Origin: Streptomyces caatingaensis
Lineage (GTDB): Bacteria > Actinomycetota > Actinomycetes > Streptomycetales > Streptomycetaceae
Direction: 5' to 3'
NCBI RefSeq assembly: GCF_001187435.1
Contig: NZ_LFXA01000011.1
Location: forward strand, 248,001 to 312,000
Length of the DNA stretch: 64,000 nt
Part shown: in pieces, positions 41,202 to 50,374 of the stretch
Layout: every line of letters starts with the position of its first letter
Numbering within the stretch: the first letter of the stretch is position 1
The notes under the pieces: model-generated
The model's database searches: none
What the model saw: only the letters and a program-made list of their open reading frames with translations
Told to the model about the DNA's origin: nothing
Translations under genes and position numbers: made by a program

Positions 41202-42656
41202 ATGACCTCCTCAACCGCTCCGCACGCCTTCTGGCTGGCCGGCCGCCAGGCCACCGGCGAGGAGACCTTCGACGTCCACAACTCCTGGGACGGCCGCCTC
41301 GTCGGCACGGTCGCCGTGCCGACCGAGGCGCAGGTCGAGGAGGCCGTCGCCGCCGCGTACGCCGTGCGCGAGGAGTTCGCCGCGACCCCCGCCCACGTCC
41401 GCACCGCCGCCCTCGACCACGTCGCGAAGCGCCTGACGGAGCGCACCGAGGAGATCGCCCGGCTCATCTCCGCCGAGAACGGCAAGCCGATCAAGTGGGC
41501 CCGCGGCGAGGTCGGCCGCGCGGTCTCCGTGTTCCGCTGGGCCGCCGAGGAGGCCCGCCGGTTCAACGCCGGTGACGCCCAGCGCCTGGACACCGACCCC
41601 GGCTCCACCGGCCGCCTCGCCCTCACCCGCCGCTTCCCGCGCGGCGTCGTCCTGGGCATCGCGCCCTTCAACTTCCCGCTCAACCTGGCCGCGCACAAGG
41701 TCGCGCCCGCCGTCGCCGTCGGCGCCCCGATCATCCTCAAGCCGGCCCCGGCCACCCCGCTCTCGTCCCTCGTCCTCGGCGAGCTGCTGGCCGAGACCGA
41801 GCTGCCCGCCGGTTCGTGGAGCGTGCTGACCGTCCCCAACGACCGCATGCCCGGGCTCGTTCAGGACGAGCGGCTGCCGGTCATCTCCTTCACCGGCTCC
41901 GGCCCCGTCGGCTGGTCGATCCTCGACTCCGCCCCGCGCAAGCACGTCACCCTGGAGCTCGGCGGCAACGGCGCGGCCGTCGTCCTCGCCGACTGGTCCT
42001 CCGAGGCGGACCTCGACTGGGCCGCCCGGCGCATCGCGACGTTCTCCAACTACCAGGGCGGCCAGTCCTGCATCTCCGTGCAGCGCGTCATCGCCGACGC
42101 GTCGCTCTACGAGCGCCTGGTGCCCAAGGTCGTCGCGGCCGTCGAGGCCCAGGTGACCGGCGACCCGTCCGACGCCGCCACCGACGTCGGCCCGCTGGTC
42201 AGCGAGGACGCCGCCAAGCGCGTCGAGTCCTGGGTGGACGAGGCCGTCGCCGCCGGCGCCACGCTGCTCACCGGCGGCAAGCGCGACGGCGCGACCTACG
42301 CCCCGACCGTCCTGGCCGACGTCCCCGCCGGCACCACCCTCGCCCGCGAGGAGGTCTTCGGCCCGGTCCTCACCCTGTCGAAGGCCGACGGCGAGGAGGC
42401 CGCCTTCGCCGCCGTCAACGACTCGCCGTACGGGCTCCAGGCGGGCGTGTTCACCCACGACCTCCAGACCGCCTTCCGCGCCCACCGCGCGCTGGAGACC
42501 GGCGGCGTCGTCATCGGCGACGTCCCGTCGTACCGCGCCGACCAGATGCCGTACGGCGGCGCCAAGCAGTCCGGCGTCGGCCGCGAGGGCGTCCGCTACG
42601 CCATGGACGACTACACCTACGAGCGCGTGCTCGTCCTCACGGGCCTGGCGCTGTGA
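41202..42656 (+). CDS. Aldehyde dehydrogenase family protein (succinate-semialdehyde-type candidate)
   Basis: This 484-residue NAD(P)-dependent ALDH has LELGGNGAAVVL, the catalytic cysteine in GGQSCISVQR (about residue 289) and EEVFGPVLTL. The ATG at 41202 follows AAGAAGGGCGG; a longer frame begins at 41157 just after a TACGGT that could be the -10 box. Proximity to gabT and PucR suggests oxidation of succinate semialdehyde or another amine-derived aldehyde, but the sequence also resembles lactaldehyde-type ALDHs. It is followed by a 15-bp terminator. Confidence 0.87.
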   Translation: MTSSTAPHAFWLAGRQATGEETFDVHNSWDGRLVGTVAVPTEAQVEEAVAAAYAVREEFAATPAHVRTAALDHVAKRLTERTEEIARLISAENGKPIKWARGEVGRAVSVFRWAAEEARRFNAGDAQRLDTDPGSTGRLALTRRFPRGVVLGIAPFNFPLNLAAHKVAPAVAVGAPIILKPAPATPLSSLVLGELLAETELPAGSWSVLTVPNDRMPGLVQDERLPVISFTGSGPVGWSILDSAPRKHVTLELGGNGAAVVLADWSSEADLDWAARRIATFSNYQGGQSCISVQRVIADASLYERLVPKVVAAVEAQVTGDPSDAATDVGPLVSEDAAKRVESWVDEAVAAGATLLTGGKRDGATYAPTVLADVPAGTTLAREEVFGPVLTLSKADGEEAAFAAVNDSPYGLQAGVFTHDLQTAFRAHRALETGGVVIGDVPSYRADQMPYGGAKQSGVGREGVRYAMDDYTYERVLVLTGLAL

Positions 42657-42661
42657 CGCGC

Positions 42662-42696
42662 GGCAGTGCGCTCCGGTGCCCCCGGAGCGCACTGCC
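42662..42696 (+). terminator. Stem-loop terminator after the aldehyde dehydrogenase
   Basis: GGCAGTGCGCTCCGG (42662-42676) pairs perfectly with CCGGAGCGCACTGCC (42682-42696) over a 5-nt loop, starting 5 nt after the stop codon. There is no T-tract. Confidence 0.8.
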
Positions 42697-42751
42697 TCCC
42701 CCATGCCGTCGGCACGTCCCTCCCCTGTGTCCCCCCGTGGACCGTTCCGGG

Positions 42752-43140
42752 GTGCCGACACCGACCGACGAGCGGGTCCGGGCGGCCGGCGTCCGCGTGG
42801 ACCTGGAGGTCACGGGGGAGCGGCGGCCCCTCCCGGCGGGCCCCGACCTGTGCGCGTACCGCGTCGTCCAGGAGGCGCTGACGAACGTCATCAAGCACTC
42901 CGGCACCGCCCGTGCCACCGTCCGCGTCGAATACCGGCCGTACGAGCTGGAGTTGAGCGTCACCGACGACGGCCGGACCGCGGCCGCACGGCGGGGAAAC
43001 GATCCGGTCAACCCGCCGGCCCCCGGCGGACACGGATTGCCGGGCATGCGCGAGCGCGCCAGGATCTACGGGGAAAGGTCGTGGCCGGCCCGCGCGCCGA
43101 CGGCGGCTTCGAGGTCCGGCTGACCCTCCCCCTCCAGTGA
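42752..43140 (+). pseudogene. NarL-type sensor histidine kinase remnant
   Basis: Only the C-terminal ATPase part remains: AYRVVQEALTNVIKHSGTAR (N box) and TDDGR followed by GGHGLPGMRERARIYG (G box). Sensor, membrane and dimerisation-phosphoacceptor parts are absent. Near 43070 the frame shifts: ATCTACGGGGAAAGG appears to have lost one G, and the expected ending (KVVAGPRADGGFEVRLTLPL) continues in another frame to a TGA at 43138-43140. The intact response regulator follows 40 nt later. A single base error in the G-run could explain the shift but not the missing 5' half. Confidence 0.8.
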
Positions 43141-43180
43141 ACCGGTGAACCGGCGCGGACGGCGCGGAACGGGGCGGACC

Positions 43181-43972
43181 ATGACCGGCGGGCACGACGG
43201 CGCGGAGGACGACGGCACGGAGGAGCGCGGTACGGCGGGGGACGGCGCGGCGGGAAGCGGGGCGGCGGCGAACGGCACCCGCGGGACGCGCGCGATACGC
43301 GTCCTCGTCGTCGACGACCAGGTCCTCATCCGCGCCGGCGTGGCCGCCCTGCTGCGCGCCGCCCCCGGGATGACCGTCGTGGCCGAGGCCGCGGACGGAC
43401 GGGAGGCCGTCGACCTCGCCGTCGCCCACCGCCCGGACGTCGTCCTCATGGACATCCGCATGCCCGGCCTCAGCGGCGTCACCGCCACCGAGCGCATCCT
43501 CGCCGCCGGACTCGACCCGGCACCCCGGGTCCTCGTCCTCACCACCTTCGACCTCGACGAGTACGTCTACGCCGCGCTGCGCGCCGGAGCCGCCGGCTTC
43601 CTGCTCAAGGACGCCGGGCCGCAGCGGCTGCCGGCCGCCGTCACGGCCGTGGCCGGCGGCGACACGCTCTTCTCGCCCAGCGTCACCCGCCGCCTGGTCG
43701 AGGCGTTCACCACCCGCGCCGGACGGCCGGCCGGGCCCGCGCCCGCCCGGGACGGCGCCCTCGACGCGCTCACCGGCCGCGAGCGGGAGGTGCTGCTCCA
43801 CACCGGGCGCGGCCTGTCGAACGTCGAGATCGCCGGCGAACTCCTCATCAGCGAGGCCACCGTCAAGACCCATCTCAACCGCGCCATGGCCAAGCTCGGC
43901 CTGTGCAGCCGCGCCCAGGCCGTGGTCGTCGCCTACGAGAGCGGACTCGTCACCCCGGGCGCGGGGCGCTGA
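43181..43972 (+). CDS. LuxR/NarL family response regulator
   Basis: This 263-residue protein has about 35 low-complexity residues, then a receiver domain (VLVVDDQVLIRAGVAALL; phosphoacceptor Asp in DVVLMDIRMPG; Lys in FLLKDAGP) and a C-terminal LuxR helix-turn-helix (LTGREREVLLHTGRGLSNVE, then SEATVKTHLNRAMAKLGL). The ATG at 43181 is one choice; an earlier in-frame start lies at 43145. Its cognate kinase, encoded just upstream, is broken, so it is now an orphan or is phosphorylated by another kinase. Confidence 0.9.
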   Translation: MTGGHDGAEDDGTEERGTAGDGAAGSGAAANGTRGTRAIRVLVVDDQVLIRAGVAALLRAAPGMTVVAEAADGREAVDLAVAHRPDVVLMDIRMPGLSGVTATERILAAGLDPAPRVLVLTTFDLDEYVYAALRAGAAGFLLKDAGPQRLPAAVTAVAGGDTLFSPSVTRRLVEAFTTRAGRPAGPAPARDGALDALTGREREVLLHTGRGLSNVEIAGELLISEATVKTHLNRAMAKLGLCSRAQAVVVAYESGLVTPGAGR

Positions 43973-44130
43973 GCCGCACCCGCGCCGCGCCCCCTGCCGC
44001 GCACCGGGCGCCGGGGGCCGGAACCTTGCGCGGGGTCTGGTAGACACCCCCACGCATCGGGTACATACGGACGAGTAGCACCGGTCGGTAGACCGGGACA
44101 ACCGCCACGACTCGAGCGGCGAGGTGCCAC

Positions 44131-46065
44131 ATGTCCGCACCATCCGTACGGCCGGTCTCCGAGCGAGAAGCCCGCCAGGTCGCCGAGGCGGCCCGCGAGC
44201 AGGGCTGGAAGAAGCCCAGCTTCGCCAAGGAGCTCTTCCTCGGCCGGTTCCGGCTCGACCTCATCCACCCGTACCCGACGCCCGCGCCCGACGACGTGCG
44301 GCGCGGCGAGGAGTTCCTCGCCCGGCTCCGCGACTTCTGCGAGACCCGGATCGACAGCGCCCGCATCGAGCGGGAGGCCCGCATCCCCGACGAGACCGTG
44401 CGCGGGCTCAAGGAGCTCGGCGCCCTCGGCATGAAGATCGACGTCAAGTACGGCGGCCTCGGCCTCACCCAGGTCTACTACAACAAGGCCCTGACCCTGG
44501 TGGGCTCCGTCAGCCCCGTCGTCGGCGCGCTGCTCTCCGCCCACCAGTCCATCGGCGTCCCCCAGCCGGTCAAGCTCTTCGGCACCGAGGAGCAGAAGGA
44601 CCTCTTCCTGCCGCGCTGCGCCCGCACCGACATCTCGGCCTTCCTCCTCACCGAGCCGGACGTCGGCTCCGACCCGGCGCGGCTGGCCACCTCGGCCGTG
44701 CCCGACGGCGACGACTACGTCCTCGACGGCGTCAAGCTCTGGACGACCAACGGCGTCGTCGCCGACCTCCTCGTCGTCATGGCCCGCGTGCCGAGGAGCG
44801 AGGGGCACAAGGGCGGCATCACGGCCTTCGTCGTCGAGGCCACCGCCGAGGGCGTCACCGTCGAGAACCGCAACGCGTTCATGGGCCTGCGCGGCATCGA
44901 GAACGGCGTCACCCGCTTCCACCAGGTCCGGGTGCCCGCCTCCCACCGCATCGGCCCCGAGGGCGCCGGCCTGAAGATCGCGCTGACCACCCTGAACACC
45001 GGACGGCTGTCCATCCCCGCGATGTGCGTCGCCGCCGGGAAGTGGTGTCTGAAGATCTCCCGCGAGTGGTCCGCGGCCCGGGAGCAGTGGGGCAAGTCCA
45101 TCGCCGAGCACGAGGCCGTCGGCTCGAAGATCTCCTTCATCGCCGCCACGACCTTCGCGCTGGAGGCCATCCTCGACCTCTCCAGCCAGATGGCCGACGA
45201 GGACCGCAACGACATCCGCATCGAGGCGGCCCTCGCCAAGCTCTACGGCAGCGAGATGGCCTGGCTGATGACCGACGAACTCGTCCAGATCCGCGGCGGG
45301 CGCGGCTACGAGAGCGCGGCCTCGCTGGCCGCCCGCGGCGAACGGGCCGTCCCCGCCGAGCAGATGCTGCGCGACGCGCGCATCAACCGGATCTTCGAGG
45401 GCTCGACCGAGATCATGCACCTGCTCATCGCGCGGGAGGCGGTGGACGCCCACCTGTCCGTCGCCGGCGACCTCATCGACCCCGACAAGTCCCTCGGCGA
45501 CAAGGCCAGGGCGGGCGCCCGGGCCGGCGGCTTCTACGCCCGCTGGCTGCCGAAGCTGGTCGCCGGCCCCGGCCAACTGCCCACCAGCTACACCGAGTTC
45601 CACCCGACCGGGTGCCGCGACCTCTCCGGGCACCTGCGCTACGTCGAACGCTCCTCGCGCCGGCTCGCGCGCTCCACGTTCTACGCCATGTCGCGGTGGC
45701 AGGGCCGGCTGGAGACGAAGCAGGGCTTCCTGGGGCGCGTGGTGGACATCGGGGCCGAGCTCTTCGCCATGAGCGCGGCCTGTGTACGCGCCGAGCGGCT
45801 GCGCTCGCAGGGCGCGCACGGGGCGGAGGCGTACGAGCTCGCGGACGCGTTCTGCCGGCAGGCGCGGGTGCGGGCTGACGAGTTGTTCGCGCGCCTGTGG
45901 ACGAACACGGACGGGGTCGACCGCAAGGTGGTGGGGCGGGTGATGTCCGGGTCGTACGAGTGGCTGGAGGCGGGCATCCTCGACCCGAGCGGGGACGGAC
46001 CGTGGATCGCGGACGCGACGCCGGGCCCGTCGAAGGCGGACAACGTCCACCGGCCGATCGGCTGA
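44131..46065 (+). CDS. Acyl-CoA dehydrogenase family protein
   Basis: This 644-residue flavoprotein is longer than the usual 380-residue acyl-CoA dehydrogenase. It has the standard N-terminal, middle and C-terminal domains (FLLTEPDVGSDPARLATSAV, the flavin-contact KLWTTNG, and IFEGSTEIMHLLIAREAVD at the C-terminal end of the core) and then about 200 extra residues, as in VLCAD/FadE-type enzymes. It catalyses alpha,beta-dehydrogenation in fatty-acid oxidation. The ATG at 44131 is preceded by GCGAGGTG. A long palindromic element lies between its end and dxr. Confidence 0.92.
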   Translation: MSAPSVRPVSEREARQVAEAAREQGWKKPSFAKELFLGRFRLDLIHPYPTPAPDDVRRGEEFLARLRDFCETRIDSARIEREARIPDETVRGLKELGALGMKIDVKYGGLGLTQVYYNKALTLVGSVSPVVGALLSAHQSIGVPQPVKLFGTEEQKDLFLPRCARTDISAFLLTEPDVGSDPARLATSAVPDGDDYVLDGVKLWTTNGVVADLLVVMARVPRSEGHKGGITAFVVEATAEGVTVENRNAFMGLRGIENGVTRFHQVRVPASHRIGPEGAGLKIALTTLNTGRLSIPAMCVAAGKWCLKISREWSAAREQWGKSIAEHEAVGSKISFIAATTFALEAILDLSSQMADEDRNDIRIEAALAKLYGSEMAWLMTDELVQIRGGRGYESAASLAARGERAVPAEQMLRDARINRIFEGSTEIMHLLIAREAVDAHLSVAGDLIDPDKSLGDKARAGARAGGFYARWLPKLVAGPGQLPTSYTEFHPTGCRDLSGHLRYVERSSRRLARSTFYAMSRWQGRLETKQGFLGRVVDIGAELFAMSAACVRAERLRSQGAHGAEAYELADAFCRQARVRADELFARLWTNTDGVDRKVVGRVMSGSYEWLEAGILDPSGDGPWIADATPGPSKADNVHRPIG

Positions 46066-46160
46066 GACGGAGGGCGGGTGCGGCTCGCCCCGCGGGCGGC
46101 TGTGCCCCTCCCCGCCCTTTCTCCCCCAGAGGGGGCACCCCCGGTTTCCCGCGCGCTGCC

Positions 46161-46225
46161 GCGCGGGTGTCCTCAAGCGCCGGACGGGCTGAATCAGCCC
46201 GTCCGGCGCTTGAGGACACCCGCGC
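46161..46225. repeat. 65-bp palindromic repeat (dispersed Streptomyces type)
   Basis: Two 32-bp arms (46161-46192 and 46194-46225) are exact inverted copies separated by a single base. The core CTCAAGCGCCGGACGGGCTG is a sequence I recall as widely dispersed between genes in Streptomyces genomes. It lies between the acyl-CoA dehydrogenase gene and dxr and probably works as a terminator as well. Confidence 0.8.
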
Positions 46226-46284
46226 CGGGGCGAGAATCCCGGGCGCCCGCCCGGCGCCGCCGGCCGTGCGGCAACAATAGGGGG

Positions 46285-47544
46285 ATGACCGACTCCCTCG
46301 CTGACCCCCATCTGCGCTACGCCGCCCCCCTCCCCCCGGGCACCCCGCGCGAGATCGTCATCCTCGGCTCCACCGGCTCGATCGGCACCCAGGCCATCGA
46401 TCTCGTCCTGCGGAACCCGGACCGCTTCACGGTGACGGCCCTGTCCGCCGCCGGCGGCCGCGTGGAGCTGCTCGCGGAGCAGGCGCACCGGCTGCGGGTG
46501 GCCAGGGTCGGCATCGCGCGGCGGGAGAAGGCCGGGGCCCTGCGCGACGCGCTGCGGCAGCGGTACGGGAGCGAGCCGCTCCCCGAGATCCTCGCCGGGC
46601 CGGACGCGGCGACGGAGCTGGCGGCCGGCCCGTGCCACACCGTCCTCAACGGCATCACGGGCTCGATCGGCCTCGCCCCGACCCTCGCCGCCCTGGAGGC
46701 GGGCCGGTCGCTGGCGCTGGCCAACAAGGAGTCGCTGATCGTCGGCGGCCCGCTGGTGAAGGCCGTCGCCAAGCCGGGGCAGATCGTCCCGGTCGACTCC
46801 GAGCACGCCGCGCTGTTCCAGGCGCTGCTGGGCGGTGCCCGGTCCGAGGTCCGCAAGCTGGTGGTGACCGCGTCCGGCGGCCCGTTCCGCGGCCGGACGA
46901 AGGCCGAGCTGGCGGCGGTGACCCCGGCGGACGCCCTGGCGCACCCGACCTGGTCCATGGGCCCGGTGATCACCGTCAACTCGGCGACGCTGGTCAACAA
47001 GGGCCTGGAGGTCATCGAGGCGCACCTGCTCTACGACATCCCCTTCGACCGGATCGAGGTCGTCGTCCACCCGCAGTCCTATGTGCACTCGATGGTGGAG
47101 TTCACGGACGGCTCCACGCTGGCCCAGGCGACGCCGCCGGACATGCGCGGCCCGATCGCGATCGGCCTCGGCTGGCCGGAGCGGGTGCCGGACGCGGCCC
47201 CGGCGTTCGACTGGTCGAAGGCGTCCACCTGGGAGTTCTTCCCGCTGGACGAGGAGGCGTTCCCCTCGGTCGCCCTGGCCCGGCACGTCGGCACCCTCGG
47301 CGGCACGGCACCGGCGGTCTTCAACGCCGCCAACGAGGAGTGCGTGGACGCGTTCCTCGCCGGCAAGCTGCCGTTCAATGGGATCGTGGACACGGTCGCC
47401 GAGGTCGTCGCCGAGCACGGGAGCCCCGCCGCGGGAACCTCCCTGACGCTCCCGGACGTCCTGGAGGCGGAGACCTGGGCCCGCACCCGCGCCCGCGAAC
47501 TGGCGGCCCGCACGGCCGGAACGACCTCGGAGGCCCGCGCATGA
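46285..47544 (+). CDS. dxr: 1-deoxy-D-xylulose-5-phosphate reductoisomerase
   Basis: DXR makes 2-C-methyl-D-erythritol 4-phosphate, the second step of the MEP isoprenoid pathway. It has 419 residues. The NADPH motif is ILGSTGSIGTQAIDLV, and the metal and substrate region has ALANKESLIVGG, VPVDSEHAALFQ and KLVVTASGGPFRG. The ATG at 46285 has AACAAT 6 nt before it, a near-match to the leaderless -10 pattern seen elsewhere in this window, and only a weak GGGGG. The stop overlaps the metalloprotease start (ATGA). ispG lies downstream, giving two MEP enzymes around a membrane protease. Confidence 0.97.
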   Translation: MTDSLADPHLRYAAPLPPGTPREIVILGSTGSIGTQAIDLVLRNPDRFTVTALSAAGGRVELLAEQAHRLRVARVGIARREKAGALRDALRQRYGSEPLPEILAGPDAATELAAGPCHTVLNGITGSIGLAPTLAALEAGRSLALANKESLIVGGPLVKAVAKPGQIVPVDSEHAALFQALLGGARSEVRKLVVTASGGPFRGRTKAELAAVTPADALAHPTWSMGPVITVNSATLVNKGLEVIEAHLLYDIPFDRIEVVVHPQSYVHSMVEFTDGSTLAQATPPDMRGPIAIGLGWPERVPDAAPAFDWSKASTWEFFPLDEEAFPSVALARHVGTLGGTAPAVFNAANEECVDAFLAGKLPFNGIVDTVAEVVAEHGSPAAGTSLTLPDVLEAETWARTRARELAARTAGTTSEARA

Positions 47545-48842
47545 CGACACTGATGACGGTCCTCGGGATAGTCGTCTTCGTGGTGGGCCTGCTCTTCTCC
47601 ATCGCCTGGCACGAGCTGGGCCACCTCTCCACCGCCAAGCTGTTCGGCATCCGGGTCCCGCAGTACATGGTCGGCTTCGGGCCGACGCTGTTCTCGCGGA
47701 AGAAGGGCGACACCGAGTACGGCATCAAGGCCGTCCCGCTCGGCGGCTACATCCGCATGATCGGCATGTTCCCGCCCGGCGAGGACGGGAAGATCGCGGC
47801 GCGCTCCACCTCCCCCTGGCGCGGCATGATCGAGGACGCCCGGTCGGCGGCGTTCGAGGAGCTGCAGCCCGGCGACGAGTCGCGGCTGTTCTACACGCGC
47901 AAGCCCTGGAAGCGCGTGATCGTGATGTTCGCCGGGCCGTTCATGAACCTGGTGCTGGCCGTGGCGCTGTTCTTCGGCATCCTGATGACCTTCGGCATCA
48001 GCACCGAGACCACCCAGGTCAGCTCCGTCCAGGACTGCGTGGTCAAGGCGTCGTCCCCCACGGACACCTGCCCCAAGGACGCCCCGAAGTCGCCGGCCAA
48101 CGCGGCGGGCCTCAAGCCCAAGGACAAGATCGTCGCCTTCAACGGCGAGCCCACGCCGGACTGGAAGGCGATCCAGCGGGACATCCGCAGGACCACCGGC
48201 CCGGCGACGATCACCGTCGAGCGCGACGGCAGGCGCATCGACCTGCACGCGAACCTGATCGAGAACCAGGTCCAGAAGTACGACGGCAAGGGCAACCCGG
48301 TCCGCGGCGAGTACGTCACGGCCGGCTTCCTGGGCTTCGCGCCCGCCCGCGGCGTCGTCCCGCAGTCCTTCGGGCAGTCCGTGGACCGCATGGGGGACAT
48401 GGTCCAGTCCGGCGTGGAGTCGCTGGTCAGCCTGCCGGCCAAGATCCCCGACCTGTGGAACGCGGCCTTCGACGGCGGCGAGCGCAAGGCCGACTCCCCG
48501 ATGGGCGTCGTCGGCGCCGCCCGGGTCGGCGGAGAGGTGTTCAACCTCGACATCCCGCCGTCCCAGCAGGTCGCGACGATGCTGCTGCTGCTGGCGGGCT
48601 TCAACCTGTCGCTGTTCCTCTTCAACATGCTGCCGCTGCTGCCGCTGGACGGCGGGCACATCGCGGGGGCGCTGTGGGAGTCGCTGCGGCGGGGCGTCGC
48701 CAAGGTCTTCCGCCGGCCCGACCCGGGCCCCTTCGACGTGGCCAAGCTGATGCCGGTCGCCTATGTCGTGGCGGGCGTCTTCATCTGCTTCACGCTGCTG
48801 GTGCTCGTCGCCGACGTGGTCAACCCCGTGCGTCTGACCTGA
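47541..48842 (+). CDS. Site-2 protease family membrane metalloprotease (RseP-like)
   Basis: This 433-residue membrane zinc protease has the HELGH motif in the first hydrophobic segment (residues about 24-28), an NMLPLLPLDGG motif near the C-terminus and a central extracytoplasmic PDZ-like region (about 150-260) where AAGLKPKDKIVAFNGEPTPD is typical. Such proteases cut membrane-spanning anti-sigma factors or signal peptides. It overlaps dxr by 4 nt. The pairing with dxr and ispG is usual in Actinobacteria. A terminator follows. Confidence 0.92.
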   Translation: MTTLMTVLGIVVFVVGLLFSIAWHELGHLSTAKLFGIRVPQYMVGFGPTLFSRKKGDTEYGIKAVPLGGYIRMIGMFPPGEDGKIAARSTSPWRGMIEDARSAAFEELQPGDESRLFYTRKPWKRVIVMFAGPFMNLVLAVALFFGILMTFGISTETTQVSSVQDCVVKASSPTDTCPKDAPKSPANAAGLKPKDKIVAFNGEPTPDWKAIQRDIRRTTGPATITVERDGRRIDLHANLIENQVQKYDGKGNPVRGEYVTAGFLGFAPARGVVPQSFGQSVDRMGDMVQSGVESLVSLPAKIPDLWNAAFDGGERKADSPMGVVGAARVGGEVFNLDIPPSQQVATMLLLLAGFNLSLFLFNMLPLLPLDGGHIAGALWESLRRGVAKVFRRPDPGPFDVAKLMPVAYVVAGVFICFTLLVLVADVVNPVRLT

Positions 48843-48866
48843 CCGGCGGGCCGGGACGCGGGCGGG

Positions 48867-48897
48867 GGCGGCCGGACACGTTCCGTGTCCGGCCGCC
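48867..48897 (+). terminator. Terminator after the site-2 protease gene
   Basis: GGCGGCCGGACACG (48867-48880) pairs perfectly with CGTGTCCGGCCGCC (48884-48897) over a TTC triloop. It separates dxr-protease from ispG. Confidence 0.75.
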
Positions 48898-49016
48898 TCA
48901 CGTTCGTGTGGTGTTCGAGGCGTGATGTGCTCAGGGGGGATCGCTTGCCGTAACCTCGGATGCTCGGGGCCCGCCGATCTCGGGACCATGATTCAGACCT
49001 TGGGGTTGCTCGCCAG

Positions 49017-50180
49017 ATGACTGCGATTTCGCTGGGAATGCCGTCCGTTCCGACCAAGCTCGCCGACCGCAGGGTCAGCCGCAAGATCCAGGTCGGTTCC
49101 GTGGCCGTCGGAGGCGACGCCCCCGTGTCCGTGCAGTCCATGACGACGACGCGGACGTCGGACATCGGCGCGACGCTGCAGCAGATCGCGGAGCTGACGG
49201 CGTCGGGCTGCCAGATCGTGCGGGTGGCGTGTCCGACGCAGGACGACGCGGACGCGCTGAAGGTGATCGCGGCGAAGTCGCAGATCCCGGTGATCGCGGA
49301 CATCCACTTCCAGCCGAAGTACGTGTTCGCGGCGATCGACGCGGGCTGCGCGGCGGTCCGGGTGAACCCGGGGAACATCAAGCAGTTCGACGACAAGGTC
49401 AAGGAGATCGCGAAGGCGGCCTCCGAGGCCGGCACCCCGATCCGCATCGGCGTGAACGCCGGCTCCCTCGACAAGCGCCTGCTCCAGAAGTACGGCAAGG
49501 CCACCCCGGAGGCCCTCGTCGAGTCCGCGCTGTGGGAGGCGTCGCTCTTCGAGGAGCACGGCTTCCGCGACATCAAGATCTCGGTCAAGCACAACGACCC
49601 GGTCGTGATGGTCAACGCCTACCGCCAGCTCGCCGCCCGGTGCGACTACCCGCTGCACCTGGGCGTCACCGAGGCCGGACCCGCCTTCCAGGGCACCATC
49701 AAGTCCGCCGTCGCCTTCGGCGCCCTGCTCTCCGAGGGCATCGGCGACACCATCCGCGTCTCCCTCTCCGCCCCGCCGGCGGAGGAGGTCAAGGTCGGCA
49801 TCCAGATCCTGGAGTCGCTCAACCTCCGCCAGCGCCGCCTGGAGATCGTCTCCTGCCCGTCCTGCGGCCGCGCCCAGGTGGACGTCTACAAGCTGGCCGA
49901 CGAGGTCACCGCCGGGCTGGAGGGCATGGAGGTGCCGCTGCGCGTGGCCGTCATGGGCTGCGTCGTCAACGGCCCGGGCGAGGCGCGCGAGGCGGACCTC
50001 GGCGTGGCCTCGGGCAACGGCAAGGGGCAGATCTTCGTGAAGGGCGAGGTCATCAAGACCGTCCCCGAATCGAAGATCGTCGAGACCCTCATCGAGGAAG
50101 CCCGCAAGATCGCCGCGCAGATGGAGAAGGACGGCGTCCCCTCCGGCACGCCGACCGTCGTCGCCACCGGCGACAAGTAA
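49017..50180 (+). CDS. ispG: 4-hydroxy-3-methylbut-2-en-1-yl diphosphate synthase (flavodoxin)
   Basis: IspG (GcpE) is the [4Fe-4S] enzyme of the penultimate MEP-pathway step. It has 387 residues. The N-terminal TIM-barrel part has SVQSMTTTRTSDIGATLQQI and RVNPGNI; the cluster cysteines lie in SCPSCGRAQVD and GCVVNGPGEA. The ATG at 49017 gives MTAISLGMPSVP; an upstream start at 48960 would add 19 residues. A 10-bp hairpin follows the gene. Confidence 0.97.
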   Translation: MTAISLGMPSVPTKLADRRVSRKIQVGSVAVGGDAPVSVQSMTTTRTSDIGATLQQIAELTASGCQIVRVACPTQDDADALKVIAAKSQIPVIADIHFQPKYVFAAIDAGCAAVRVNPGNIKQFDDKVKEIAKAASEAGTPIRIGVNAGSLDKRLLQKYGKATPEALVESALWEASLFEEHGFRDIKISVKHNDPVVMVNAYRQLAARCDYPLHLGVTEAGPAFQGTIKSAVAFGALLSEGIGDTIRVSLSAPPAEEVKVGIQILESLNLRQRRLEIVSCPSCGRAQVDVYKLADEVTAGLEGMEVPLRVAVMGCVVNGPGEAREADLGVASGNGKGQIFVKGEVIKTVPESKIVETLIEEARKIAAQMEKDGVPSGTPTVVATGDK

Positions 50181-50232
50181 CGGAACGGGCCCGGGCCAGG
50201 GGCGGGCCCCACGCGGCAATCACGCCACCCCC

Positions 50233-50258
50233 GGCGGGGACAGCGTCATGTCCCCGCC
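50233..50258 (+). terminator. Stem-loop after ispG
   Basis: GGCGGGGACA (50233-50242) pairs perfectly with TGTCCCCGCC (50249-50258) over a 6-nt loop, 52 nt after the ispG stop and before the GNAT gene. Confidence 0.6.
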
Positions 50259-50374
50259 ACGGAGGGGCCCGCCGCGGGAGCGGAGAGGTACTGTGTCTGC
50301 CCCGGGGGACCACCGCCCCCCGCCAGAACCCCCATTCCCCGGCCTCCGGCCGCGACGGTGAGGCAACTCCACAC

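Noticed and set aside
46161..46225. Attachment site or IS end
   Set aside because: No transposase or integrase is nearby and there is no target duplication; it fits a dispersed palindromic repeat.
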